This document shows, piece by piece, positions 7,176 through 15,636 of a DNA stretch of 39,299 bases. Within the stretch, counting starts at the first letter, position 1. The number at the start of each line of letters is the position of its first letter. Location of the stretch: NCBI GenBank assembly GCA_000980375.1, contig LARD01000015.1:1-39299 (forward strand), written 5' to 3'. The translations under genes were made by a program, and so were the position numbers. A model generated the notes under the pieces. That model had not been told where the DNA came from. It did not search any database and saw only the letters and a program-made list of their open reading frames with translations. The stretch comes from Clostridium sp. K4410.MGS-306 (GTDB lineage: Bacteria > Cyanobacteriota > Vampirovibrionia > Gastranaerophilales > Gastranaerophilaceae).

Positions 7176-8567
7176 ATGGCTAAGCTGAAAACAAAATGGA
7201 TATGTCAAAACTGCGGTTACGAAACGGCAAAATACCTGGGTAAATGTCCTGACTGCGGACAATGGAATACTCTTGTGGAGGAAGTTTTTGAATCAATATC
7301 TCCATCTCAGGCTGCAAAAACTGTTCTAAATGACACAATACCTTGCCTGATAAACGATATTGAAATCGACCGTTCTATCCGTTTTACAACAGGAATAGAA
7401 GAATTTGACAGAGTGCTTGGCGGCGGTCTTGTCCAAGGTTCTATTGTTTTGCTGGCCGGCGACCCGGGGATAGGTAAATCTACAATACTTTTGCAAACAG
7501 GTAAAGCTATTTGTAAAGACGGAAGAACAGCTCTTTATGTATCTGCGGAAGAATCGGCTTCACAGGTTAAATTGAGAGCTCAAAGGCTCGGTGTGCAATC
7601 CAATTCTTTGTATATATATTCCCAAACTAATTTTGAAGCTATAAAAAGACAGATTGATGAAATAAAGCCGCAAATCCTTATTATAGACAGTATTCAAGCT
7701 GTTTATACAGACAGCGTCACAAGCTCCCCGGGGAGCGTTTCTCAGATAAGAGAATGTACAAACATTCTTATGGATATAGCAAAAAATAAAAATATTACTG
7801 TTGTTGTAATCGGCCATGTTACAAAAGAAGGTAATATAGCAGGACCTAAAGTGCTTGAACATATGGTTGATACGGTAATTTATTTTGAGGGGGACAGGTA
7901 TAAATCATACAGACTTTTAAGATGTATGAAAAACCGTTTTGGAACAACCAATGAAGTCGGGGTGTTTAATATGTGTGATGATGGATTGCACGAAATATCA
8001 AACCCCAGCGAGTTGTTTTTGAACGAACGCACACAAAACAATACCCCGGGGAGTGTTATAATCGCTACAAACGAAGGCTCTCGCCCTTTGCTCATAGAAA
8101 TACAGGCACTTGTCGGTACAACTTCATACCCTTCGCCAAGGCGTGTATCTAACGGTATTGATTACAATCGTCTTTTGCAAATTCTTGCAGTGCTTGAAAA
8201 ACGTATAGGTCTTAATTTAAGTAAGCAGGATGTGTATGTAAACGTTATCGGCGGGTTAGAGATTGATGAACCTGCCGCGGATTTAGGTGTTGCGCTTGCT
8301 GTTGCAACGTGCGCCAGAGACGTCTGTGTCAGCCCTGATACGGTGATAGTCGGTGAAATTGGCCTTTCCGGAGAAATAAGAGCAATTAACAATCTTGATA
8401 AACGCATAAAAGAATCCGAAAAACTCGGTTTCAAAAAAATCATTGTTCCTCATACAAATACGCTTAAAAAAGAAGAGTTTAAAAACATTAATATTGTACA
8501 GGTAAAACGTCTCATGGATGCGATAACAGCGTGTGTTTCAAAATCAGATAAAACAACTGTTTCATAA
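7176..8567 (+). CDS. radA: DNA repair protein RadA (Sms)
   Basis: 463 residues, full length. Domain order is classical: an N-terminal zinc finger (Cys10, Cys13, Cys24, Cys27), a RecA-like ATPase with Walker A GDPGIGKST at 95-103 and a Walker B ILIIDS, the RadA-specific KNRFG motif near residue 252, and a C-terminal Lon-protease-like domain (LAVLEKRIGLNLSKQDVYVN onward). RadA is a DnaB-type helicase that drives branch migration during recombination repair. The gene stands alone between a divergent unknown gene and the sigma-factor gene. Its ATG has no Shine-Dalgarno site, and a TATAAT sits six bases upstream. Confidence 0.96.
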   Translation: MAKLKTKWICQNCGYETAKYLGKCPDCGQWNTLVEEVFESISPSQAAKTVLNDTIPCLINDIEIDRSIRFTTGIEEFDRVLGGGLVQGSIVLLAGDPGIGKSTILLQTGKAICKDGRTALYVSAEESASQVKLRAQRLGVQSNSLYIYSQTNFEAIKRQIDEIKPQILIIDSIQAVYTDSVTSSPGSVSQIRECTNILMDIAKNKNITVVVIGHVTKEGNIAGPKVLEHMVDTVIYFEGDRYKSYRLLRCMKNRFGTTNEVGVFNMCDDGLHEISNPSELFLNERTQNNTPGSVIIATNEGSRPLLIEIQALVGTTSYPSPRRVSNGIDYNRLLQILAVLEKRIGLNLSKQDVYVNVIGGLEIDEPAADLGVALAVATCARDVCVSPDTVIVGEIGLSGEIRAINNLDKRIKESEKLGFKKIIVPHTNTLKKEEFKNINIVQVKRLMDAITACVSKSDKTTVS

Positions 8568-8632
8568 AAATTCCTCCAAATACATGATTCCTAATATCCC
8601 TTTATAAGTAGAATGTTAATATATACCGTCAC

Positions 8633-9508
8633 ATGCATGTATATGACGACTTATTAGGGGAAATCGTTGGATATCTGACAGAGATGAGCGAAGAATTAGA
8701 GTACAGTTCTTATAACAATATTAAAAGGCTTACGGATGAGGAGCTTGAGGCTTTGTGGCATGAATATCTTGCCGATAAGACACAGAAGGCTCTTAGAGAT
8801 AAGCTTATTGTTCAATATATTTATCTAACCAGATATGTTATCGGCCGTGTAAAAATGAATCTTCCGCAAACGTTTTCTATAGAAGACATCACGAGTTTTG
8901 GTGTGGAAGGACTTATAGATGCAATAGAAAAATATACCCCTGATAAAGGTGCAAGGTTTGAAACTTATGCCCTTATGCGTATTCGCGGTACAATTATTGA
9001 CAAAATTCGTTCACAGGACTGGGTTCCCCGCTCAACAAGAAAGAAAATTAAAGAAATAAAACTGGTTGCAGAACAGCTAAAACAATCACTCGGCAGAGCC
9101 GCAACAACAACAGAGCTTGCTGCTGCAATGAATATGGAAAAAGAAAAAATAGAGGCACTTCTTGCTGACGAAATGCAGGTTACTTCTATTTATGACAAAA
9201 AAGGTACTTCCGAAGAAAGCGTTGAAGTAATTGATACAATTCAGGATGAAAACTCCAAAAACCCTCTTGAGCAGCTTGTTGACAAAGATGTCAAACATGA
9301 ATTGCAAAATGCACTCAAACGTTTGCCCGAGAGAGAAAGAATGATAATGGTTCTTTACTATCACGAAAACATGACTTTAAAAGAAATCGGTGATACTATA
9401 AATGTTTCTGAATCCCGTGTGTGCCAGCTTCATGCACAGGCTATTATGAAGCTTAAAAACATTTTAACAACACATCGTTCCGACAGACTCAAACAAAGTA
9501 TCGTCTAA
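8633..9508 (+). CDS. RNA polymerase sigma factor, FliA/WhiG type
   Basis: 291 residues with sigma-70 regions 2, 3 and 4: LRDKLIVQYIYLTRYV and DITSFGVEGLIDAIEKY (region 2.1-2.2), GARFETYALMRIRGTIIDKIR with DWVPR (2.3-3.0), region 3 around 145-175, and NMTLKEIGDTINVSESRVCQLHAQAI (4.2). The RIRG-IDxIRxxDWVPR run is characteristic of the FliA/WhiG/SigD branch rather than the housekeeping factor. FliA drives flagellar and chemotaxis genes in motile bacteria; no such genes are in the window, so its regulon cannot be read here. TATATA lies seven bases before the ATG and no Shine-Dalgarno site is visible; Met18 at 8684 is an alternative start. It is followed by the hydrogenase operon with its own promoter. 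Confidence 0.88.
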   Translation: MHVYDDLLGEIVGYLTEMSEELEYSSYNNIKRLTDEELEALWHEYLADKTQKALRDKLIVQYIYLTRYVIGRVKMNLPQTFSIEDITSFGVEGLIDAIEKYTPDKGARFETYALMRIRGTIIDKIRSQDWVPRSTRKKIKEIKLVAEQLKQSLGRAATTTELAAAMNMEKEKIEALLADEMQVTSIYDKKGTSEESVEVIDTIQDENSKNPLEQLVDKDVKHELQNALKRLPERERMIMVLYYHENMTLKEIGDTINVSESRVCQLHAQAIMKLKNILTTHRSDRLKQSIV

Positions 9509-9556
9509 ATAAATGCTTGAATTATTAGTGATTTTTGAGTAAAATATTGTTTGTAA

Positions 9557-9586
9557 TTGTGATTTATGTCACGATATTGGTCTAAT
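9557..9586 (+). promoter_or_regulatory. Hydrogenase promoter overlapping a Rex- or CRP/FNR-like operator
   Basis: TTGTGA (9557-9562), 18 bases, TCTAAT (9581-9586) makes a reasonable sigma-70 promoter. The -35 box is itself the left arm of TTGTGA-TTTATG-TCACGA (GTGA-N6-TCAC at 9559-9572). This fits the Rex consensus TTGTGA-N6-TCACAA with one mismatch and also the CRP/FNR-type TGTGA-N6-TCACA. An operator covering the -35 box argues for repression. The same operator type recurs before hydG. Confidence 0.6.
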
Positions 9587-9612
9587 AATCTTGTGTAAAG
9601 GAGAAAACGTAA

Positions 9613-10113
9613 ATGAGCCCACAGACTCAAGCCGGTCTTGACTACTCAAAAGTCGATGAAATCCTGTCGTCTTATGAGTACAAAAAGTCAAATTTGATTG
9701 CTATTTTGCAAAAAGTACAGGAAGAGTTTAGATATCTTCCTACTGATGTAATGACATATATAGGAACAAAAATAGAAGGGTTGTCACCGGCTACGGTGTA
9801 TGGGGTTGCGACATTTTATGCACAATTCAGTCTGCAACCAAAAGGCAAATACGAAGTTAAGGTATGTGACGGTACTGCCTGCCACGTTAGAGGCTCAATG
9901 CCTGTTTTAAACGCTATTCATCAGTGCTTAAAACTCGTTGACGGTAAATTTACAACAGAAGACGGCCTGTTCTCTGTAGAAACAGTCAGCTGTCTGGGTG
10001 CGTGCGGTCTTGCTCCGGTTGTGGTTGTTAACGGTACTGTATACCCGCAAATGACTGCCGACGCAATAAAAACCGTAATTGAAACCATAATGGGCGAAGA
10101 AAGGGGCAACTAG
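9613..10113 (+). CDS. hydC: [FeFe]-hydrogenase NuoE-like [2Fe-2S] subunit
   Basis: 166 residues, NuoE/HndA family thioredoxin-fold ferredoxin. The four [2Fe-2S] ligands are Cys85 and Cys90 (CDGTAC) and Cys127 and Cys131 (CLGAC), with family motifs SPATVYGVATFYAQF and GLAPVVVVN. In trimeric NAD-linked hydrogenases this small subunit sits on the flavin subunit and is thought to take part in electron transfer or bifurcation between NADH and ferredoxin. AAAGGAG lies nine bases before the ATG. First gene of a three-gene operon; its stop is immediately followed by the ATG of the NuoF-like gene. The naming hydABC/hndABCD differs between species. Confidence 0.92.
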   Translation: MSPQTQAGLDYSKVDEILSSYEYKKSNLIAILQKVQEEFRYLPTDVMTYIGTKIEGLSPATVYGVATFYAQFSLQPKGKYEVKVCDGTACHVRGSMPVLNAIHQCLKLVDGKFTTEDGLFSVETVSCLGACGLAPVVVVNGTVYPQMTADAIKTVIETIMGEERGN

Positions 10114-11970
10114 ATGACTGCGACATTAATAAACATCAAAGGTGAACAGGAAAAAGTTAAAGAGCAGATTAAAGCACAGGGTTTAAGAGTGCTGGTTTGT
10201 GCCGGCACAGGCTGTGTTGCTAACGGCTCGCTAAAGGTTATAGAAAAATTTAAAGAACTCGGCGTTAATGTTCGTCCGATGACTCATCAGGATAAAGTAA
10301 CAATCGTACCAACCGGCTGCCACGGTTTTTGCGAACAGGGTGTGCTTGTTGTAATTCCGGATTTAGATGTGACTTATGTAAGAGTAAAACTTGAAGACGT
10401 TGAAGAAATCGTTGAAAGCCATATAAAAGAAGGCAAGCCGGTTGAAAGACTTCTTTATGTTGACCCTAAAACACAAGAACATGTATTCAAAAATGAAGAA
10501 ATCAATTTCTACGCAAAACAAACAAGAACAACTCTTGCAAACTGCGGTGAAATAAATGCCGAATCTCTTGATGAAGCACTTGCTGTTGGTGCTTATGAAG
10601 CATTGCACAAAGTCCTTGAAAAAGGTAATCCGGATTGGGTTATTGAAGAAATTACAAAATCAGGACTGCGCGGCAGAGGCGGCGGCGGTTTCCCTACAGG
10701 TATGAAGTGGAAATTCACTGCTGCAAACAAAGGCGGCAAAAGTTATGTTGTTTGTAACGGCGATGAAGGCGACCCGGGCGCGTTCATGGACAGAAGTGTT
10801 ATGGAAGGCGACCCGCACAAATTACTGGAAGGTATGGCAATTGCCGGCTATGCAATTGGTGCAGATGAGGCTTATATCTATGTAAGAGCAGAATACCCTC
10901 TTGCAATCCACCGTTTGAGAGTGGCAATTAAAGAAGCAGAAGAAAGAGGTTTCCTGGGCAAAAATATTATGGGTTCTGATTTCAATTTTGAAATCCATAT
11001 TAAAGAGGGTGCAGGCGCATTTGTTTGCGGTGAAGAAACAGCTCTTATCGCTTCTATTGAAGGCGAAAGAGGTATGCCAAGACCGAAACCGCCGTTTCCT
11101 GCAAACAAAGGTTTGTTCGGCCGTCCTACTTTGATTAACAACGTAGAAACCCTTGCAAACGTTGCTCCGATTATCCTGAAAGGTGCGGACTGGTTTAGCT
11201 CTATGGGTACTGAAAAATCAAAAGGCACAAAAACTTTTGCTTTGACAGGTGAGGTAAACAATACCGGCCTTATTGAAGTACCAATGGGTACAACTTTAAG
11301 AGAAATCGTATTTGACATAGGCGGCGGAATCCGCGGAGGTAAGAAATTCAAAGCCGTACAAATCGGTGGCCCGTCCGGCGGTTGTTTGACAGAAGAACAC
11401 CTTGACCTACCTATGGATTATGACAACCTTATTGCAGCAGGCGCAATGGTCGGCTCAGGCGGTCTTGTTGTAATGAACGAAGACACCTGTATTGTTGAAG
11501 TTGCAAGGTTCTTTATGAACTTTACACAAAACGAATCCTGCGGAAAGTGTGTTCCCTGCCGCGAAGGCACAAAAAACATGTTGAAAATCTTAGAAAGAAT
11601 TGTTAAAGGCAAAGGCGAGATGAAAGATATTGAAACTCTCGAAGAGCTTGCTGTTGCTGTTAAAGACGGTTCGCTTTGCGGGCTTGGAAAAACCGCTCCG
11701 AACCCTGTTCTTTCAACGTTGAAATATTTTAAAGATGAGTATATCGCTCACATCAAGGATAAGAAATGTCCTGCGGGCGTTTGCGAAGCTATGAAAATTA
11801 TTACAATTGATCCGGAGCTTTGCAAAGGTTGTACAAAATGTGCAAGAACCTGCCCTGTTGGCGCTATTGAAGGAACGGTAAAGAATCCGCACCACATTGA
11901 TCAGTCAAAATGTATAAAATGCGGCGCCTGCTTCAATTCTTGCCCGTTCAAAGCGATTAAACAAAACTAA
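10114..11970 (+). CDS. hydB: [FeFe]-hydrogenase NuoF-like flavin/NADH subunit
   Basis: 618 residues. Order of domains: an N-terminal thioredoxin-like [2Fe-2S] module (CAGTGC near residue 30 and CHGFC near 70), the NuoF FMN/NADH domain with RGRGGGGFPTGMKW, a flavin segment VVCNGDEGDPGAFMDR, an SLBB stretch, the NuoF [4Fe-4S] motif ESCGKCVPCREGT, and two C-terminal ferredoxin clusters (CKGCTKCARTCP, CIKCGACFNSCP). This is the HydB/HndC architecture of NAD-reducing or bifurcating hydrogenases: it oxidises or reduces NAD(H) at FMN and passes electrons to the NuoE-like and HydA subunits. Translation is coupled to hydC (zero-base gap). The gene is richer in G and C than the nuo genes, as expected for high expression. 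Confidence 0.95.
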   Translation: MTATLINIKGEQEKVKEQIKAQGLRVLVCAGTGCVANGSLKVIEKFKELGVNVRPMTHQDKVTIVPTGCHGFCEQGVLVVIPDLDVTYVRVKLEDVEEIVESHIKEGKPVERLLYVDPKTQEHVFKNEEINFYAKQTRTTLANCGEINAESLDEALAVGAYEALHKVLEKGNPDWVIEEITKSGLRGRGGGGFPTGMKWKFTAANKGGKSYVVCNGDEGDPGAFMDRSVMEGDPHKLLEGMAIAGYAIGADEAYIYVRAEYPLAIHRLRVAIKEAEERGFLGKNIMGSDFNFEIHIKEGAGAFVCGEETALIASIEGERGMPRPKPPFPANKGLFGRPTLINNVETLANVAPIILKGADWFSSMGTEKSKGTKTFALTGEVNNTGLIEVPMGTTLREIVFDIGGGIRGGKKFKAVQIGGPSGGCLTEEHLDLPMDYDNLIAAGAMVGSGGLVVMNEDTCIVEVARFFMNFTQNESCGKCVPCREGTKNMLKILERIVKGKGEMKDIETLEELAVAVKDGSLCGLGKTAPNPVLSTLKYFKDEYIAHIKDKKCPAGVCEAMKIITIDPELCKGCTKCARTCPVGAIEGTVKNPHHIDQSKCIKCGACFNSCPFKAIKQN

Positions 11971-11984
11971 AAGAGGAAAAAACA

Positions 11985-13769
11985 ATGAGCGATAAAAAAA
12001 CATTAATTATTAACGGAAAAGAAGTCGAGTTTACAGACGAAGCCAACCTTCTTGAAGTAATCAGAAAAGCGGGCTTTAACGTGCCGACATTTTGCTATCG
12101 ACCTGACCTTACACAGTACGGTGCTTGCAGAATGTGTGTTGTAGAGGTTGAATACCCTAACGGAAGAACCTTAATCAACTCTTCTTGCACAATGCCGCCC
12201 GAGGCAAACATCAAGGTAAAAACAAATACTGAACGTACACGACGTATCAGAAAAACCGTATTGGAACTGCTTCTTGCAAACCACGACAGAGAATGCACAA
12301 CCTGTGATAAATCAGGCAAATGTGAACTCCAGCAGTATGCAGAAGAATACGGAATAAAAGACGTATCAAAATACGTACAGCTTCAAAAAGACAGATTCCA
12401 GCCGATTGACGACTCAAACCCGTCACTTGTAAGAGACCCGAACAAATGTATCCTTTGCGGAGCTTGCGTTAGAGCCTGTGCTGAGTTTCAGGGCCACGCT
12501 GTTTTAGGTTTTGCAAACAGAGGTTCAAAAACAGTTGTTCAACCTATGGCAGGTAAATCTCTTGCCAGCGTTGACTGCGTATTTTGCGGCCAGTGTCAGG
12601 CAGTATGTCCTACAGGTGCATTGACTATCAAAAACGAAGTTAACCCTGTATGGAGCTTAATCACTGACCCTGACACAAAAGTGGTTGCTCAAATTGCACC
12701 GTCAGTACGTGTTGCCATAGGTGAAGAATTCGGACTTGAGCCGGGTGAAAACTCAATCAAACTTATCAACGCTGCGTTAAAAGAAATCGGATTTGATCTT
12801 GTATTTGATACAAACTTCTCTGCTGACCTTACCATTATGGAAGAGGCACACGAATTTGTTGAACGCGTAAGCAAAGGTGAAAACCTTCCGTTGTTCACCT
12901 CTTGCTGTCCTGCGTGGGTAAGATATATGGAAACACAGCACCCTGATATGTTACACCACTTATCAAGCTGTAAATCACCTCAGGGAATGCTTTCTCGTGT
13001 ATTAATGGAGCTTGTTCCCCAGTACTTTGAAGGCTATACAAAAGAAAATATGAAAATAGTTTCCATTATGCCATGTACTGCCAAAAAGGTAGAGGCAAAA
13101 CGCGCTCAATTGAGAAAAGACGACAAGTTTGAGACAGATTTTGTTCTTACAACTCAAGAGCTTGCAAAAATGATTAAGAGCGCCGGTATTGATTTTAAAT
13201 CACTTGAACCAGCAGAAGGCGACAGCCCGTTTGCTCAATACTCCGGTGCCGGTACAATCTTTGGCGCTTCAGGCGGTGTAGCGGAAGCTGCCGTAAGAAC
13301 AGCCTATGAATTTGTCACAGGCGAACCTTTGTCAGACCTTGATATCAAAGGTATGAGAGGTGTTGACAAAAACCATAGATGCAAAGATGTTGAGCTGGAT
13401 ATCAAAGGCACAAAAGTAAAAGTAAGAGTTGTTTCAACATTAAAAGAAGCAGAAAAATCTCTTCAAGAAATCAAAAATGGTACAGCAGACTTCCATATGC
13501 TGGAAGTTATGGCGTGTCCCGGTGGATGTATCAACGGAGGCGGCCAGCCATTGAGCTTTAATGATTCAAAAATCAAAGAAAGAAGAGCACAAGGGCTGTA
13601 TAAAGAAGACTCCGAGCTTACTTACAGACGCTCCAATGACAACCCTGATATCAAAAAGCTTTACAAAGAATACCTTGAAAACCCAGGCTCGCACAAGGCG
13701 CACGAGCTTTTGCACACAGCTTATCAAGACAAGTTTAAAGGCTCTTACAAAGACGTTGTAAAGCAGTAA
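11985..13769 (+). CDS. hydA: [FeFe]-hydrogenase catalytic subunit
   Basis: 594 residues, group A trimeric-type HydA. N-terminal [2Fe-2S] ligands Cys37, 48, 51 and 68; the His-ligated [4Fe-4S] cluster at His100, Cys104, Cys107 and Cys113; two ferredoxin clusters at Cys155-165 and Cys198-208. The H-cluster motifs are intact: L1 TSCCPAW (305-311), L2 MPCTAKK (362-368), L3 ACPGGCINGGG (510-520). Cys307 corresponds to the proton-relay cysteine; Cys308, 364, 511 and 515 are H-cluster ligands. It evolves or takes up H2 in the cytoplasm using electrons from NADH and probably ferredoxin. It needs HydE and HydG (both in this window) and HydF (not here). A strong terminator follows. Confidence 0.97.
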   Translation: MSDKKTLIINGKEVEFTDEANLLEVIRKAGFNVPTFCYRPDLTQYGACRMCVVEVEYPNGRTLINSSCTMPPEANIKVKTNTERTRRIRKTVLELLLANHDRECTTCDKSGKCELQQYAEEYGIKDVSKYVQLQKDRFQPIDDSNPSLVRDPNKCILCGACVRACAEFQGHAVLGFANRGSKTVVQPMAGKSLASVDCVFCGQCQAVCPTGALTIKNEVNPVWSLITDPDTKVVAQIAPSVRVAIGEEFGLEPGENSIKLINAALKEIGFDLVFDTNFSADLTIMEEAHEFVERVSKGENLPLFTSCCPAWVRYMETQHPDMLHHLSSCKSPQGMLSRVLMELVPQYFEGYTKENMKIVSIMPCTAKKVEAKRAQLRKDDKFETDFVLTTQELAKMIKSAGIDFKSLEPAEGDSPFAQYSGAGTIFGASGGVAEAAVRTAYEFVTGEPLSDLDIKGMRGVDKNHRCKDVELDIKGTKVKVRVVSTLKEAEKSLQEIKNGTADFHMLEVMACPGGCINGGGQPLSFNDSKIKERRAQGLYKEDSELTYRRSNDNPDIKKLYKEYLENPGSHKAHELLHTAYQDKFKGSYKDVVKQ

Positions 13770-13787
13770 CAGTCAATTAAAAGTAAA

Positions 13788-13828
13788 AAATCCTTGTTTT
13801 TAGCATCAACAAAAACAAGGATTTTTTT
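13788..13828 (+). terminator. Rho-independent terminator of hydrogenase operon
   Basis: AATCCTTGTTTTT, nine-base loop, AAAAACAAGGATT, followed by a T-run at 13822-13828. It lies just after the hydA stop at 13769. Confidence 0.9.
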
Positions 13829-13840
13829 GTGCCGTAATGC

Positions 13841-13846
13841 TATAAT
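13841..13846 (+). promoter_or_regulatory. -10 box before the flavin reductase-rubredoxin gene
   Basis: TATAAT 29 bases before the ATG at 13876; the -35 region overlaps the terminator tail and is weak. Confidence 0.4.
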
Positions 13847-13875
13847 GTAGATGGCAGAAAATATATGAGGCGTTT

Positions 13876-14502
13876 ATGAATCAAGAAGTCCTGAGAGATT
13901 TATCCTATGGTGTTTATGTTGTAACAACTCTTTGTCCGGAGTCGCAAAAGCCCGCAGGCTGCATAGCAAACAGTATTATGCAGGTAACCTATGACACCAT
14001 TGCGGTGAGCATAAACCACGAAAATTTTACAAACAGCTGTATTAAAGAATCGGGTAAGTTTGCTATTTCAATATTAGGCGAAACCGTTGCAGACAACATA
14101 ATACCCGTGTTCGGCTTTCAGTCTGCAAGAAATGTGGATAAGTTTGTGGGGATAAAAACAAAAAACATAGACGGACTCGAAATTATCGAAGACTCAGTAG
14201 GGTACATCATTTGTAATGTAATAAATCGTATGGATACCTCTACACACACAATTTTTCTTGGCAAAATAAAAGACGGAGATATCATAAAACAGGGTACTCC
14301 AATGACATATGCCTATTATCAAACAGTAAAAAAAGGCCACAGCCCCAAAACCGCACCAACATATATAGAACAACCCGTATCTAAAACCGGCTATAGGTGC
14401 ACTGTGTGCGGATATATTTATGAAGGTGATATCACGCAGGAGCCTGACACATACGTTTGTCCGATTTGCAAAAAGCCTAAGGACGTATTTGTAAAAATAT
14501 AA
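13876..14502 (+). CDS. Flavin reductase-rubredoxin fusion (high-molecular-weight rubredoxin)
   Basis: 208 residues. Residues 1-150 are a flavin-reductase-like FMN-binding domain (YGVYVVTTL, GCIANSIMQVTYDTIAVSINHENFT, FAISILGE). Residues 170-208 are a complete rubredoxin with CTVCGYIY and CPICKKP iron ligands. This is the Hrb architecture known from anaerobes, where it passes electrons from NADH to flavodiiron proteins that detoxify oxygen, nitric oxide or peroxide. No flavodiiron gene is visible in the window. It lies between the hydrogenase operon and dgt, with its own -10 box. Family call is firm, physiological partner inferred. Confidence 0.9.
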   Translation: MNQEVLRDLSYGVYVVTTLCPESQKPAGCIANSIMQVTYDTIAVSINHENFTNSCIKESGKFAISILGETVADNIIPVFGFQSARNVDKFVGIKTKNIDGLEIIEDSVGYIICNVINRMDTSTHTIFLGKIKDGDIIKQGTPMTYAYYQTVKKGHSPKTAPTYIEQPVSKTGYRCTVCGYIYEGDITQEPDTYVCPICKKPKDVFVKI

Positions 14503-14528
14503 ATATTTTTCGTGATAAAATATTACCT

Positions 14529-15608
14529 ATGATAAATAATAATGATGTTTTAAATATAAGAGAAATTCAAGAACGAAAAGAGATTGAAGAACTCAGCCCG
14601 TATGCAGCCAAAAGCGCATTGTCAAAAGGCAGAGCAAAAGAAGAAGAAAAATGCCCGTTAAGAACAGAGTTTCAACGAGACCGTGACAGGATTATCCATT
14701 CCAAGGCTTTTCGCCGTCTCAAACACAAAACACAGGTGTTTTTCTCTCCGACAAACGACCATTTCAGAACACGAATGACCCACACTCTTGAAGTTTCTCA
14801 AATCGCAAGAACAATCGCCCGTGCGCTGAACCTTAACGAAGATTTGGCTGAGGCTATTGCTCTGGGTCACGATTTAGGTCACACTCCATTTGGCCATAGC
14901 GGAGAAGATGTCTTAAACGAAATAATGGATGCAGGTTTTCGTCATGCAGAGCATTCTGTCAGGGTTGCAACAATAATTGAAGATTTAAACCTCACTCAAG
15001 AAACGCTCGACGGTATATTGCACCATTCAGGTTCGTTGAAAAAAGAAAGCAAGGCTTTTACTCTGGAAGGTAAAATAGTGAAGCTTTCAGACAAGATAGC
15101 TTACATAAACCACGATATTGATGACGCAATGAGAGCAGGTATAATCAAAGAATCTGACCTGCCGCAGGATTGTATACAATATTTTTCGCTGGACAGAAGC
15201 GAGCGTATCACAAAAATGGTTATGGATATTGTCCGCAACTCTATGGGCAAAGACCATATTTGTATGTCAGAAGATGCTTTTTATCATATTGATAAATTGA
15301 GAACGTGGATGTTTAGAAACGTATACACAAACTCCATTGCCAAAAAAGAAGAAACAAAGGTTAAAGGTATTGTTTACGGGCTTTTCAATCATTATGAAGC
15401 ACTTTTAAAACAAAAAATGCCTAATCAAAACGAAGAAGAAATCAAACGCACTGTGTGCGATTACATTTCAGGAATGACAGACAGATATGCAATCCAAAAA
15501 TACGAGGAAATCTATATTCCACAGTCATTGCAGGATGTTTCAAACGATGATTTTCTGTTTACTCTTGCAAAAATAAATAATTTGAGCGTACAGCTGACAG
15601 TATTGTAG
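14529..15608 (+). CDS. dgt: dGTPase-like HD-domain triphosphohydrolase
   Basis: 359 residues. The HD-domain metal motif is complete: TRMTHTLEVSQIARTIAR, then LGHDLGHTPFGHSGE, then the later HDID element (YINHDIDDAMRAG). The N-terminal FQRDRDRIIHSKAFRRLKHKTQVF is diagnostic of dGTPase-like dNTP triphosphohydrolases, which split dNTPs to nucleoside plus triphosphate and set dNTP pools. TAAAAT lies seven bases before the ATG and there is no Shine-Dalgarno site, as with radA and hydE. Shorter than E. coli Dgt (about 500) but normal for the bacterial 'type 2' branch. Confidence 0.93.
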   Translation: MINNNDVLNIREIQERKEIEELSPYAAKSALSKGRAKEEEKCPLRTEFQRDRDRIIHSKAFRRLKHKTQVFFSPTNDHFRTRMTHTLEVSQIARTIARALNLNEDLAEAIALGHDLGHTPFGHSGEDVLNEIMDAGFRHAEHSVRVATIIEDLNLTQETLDGILHHSGSLKKESKAFTLEGKIVKLSDKIAYINHDIDDAMRAGIIKESDLPQDCIQYFSLDRSERITKMVMDIVRNSMGKDHICMSEDAFYHIDKLRTWMFRNVYTNSIAKKEETKVKGIVYGLFNHYEALLKQKMPNQNEEEIKRTVCDYISGMTDRYAIQKYEEIYIPQSLQDVSNDDFLFTLAKINNLSVQLTVL

Positions 15609-15636
15609 GCGTACAATTAAAATATATTTGTCAGAG

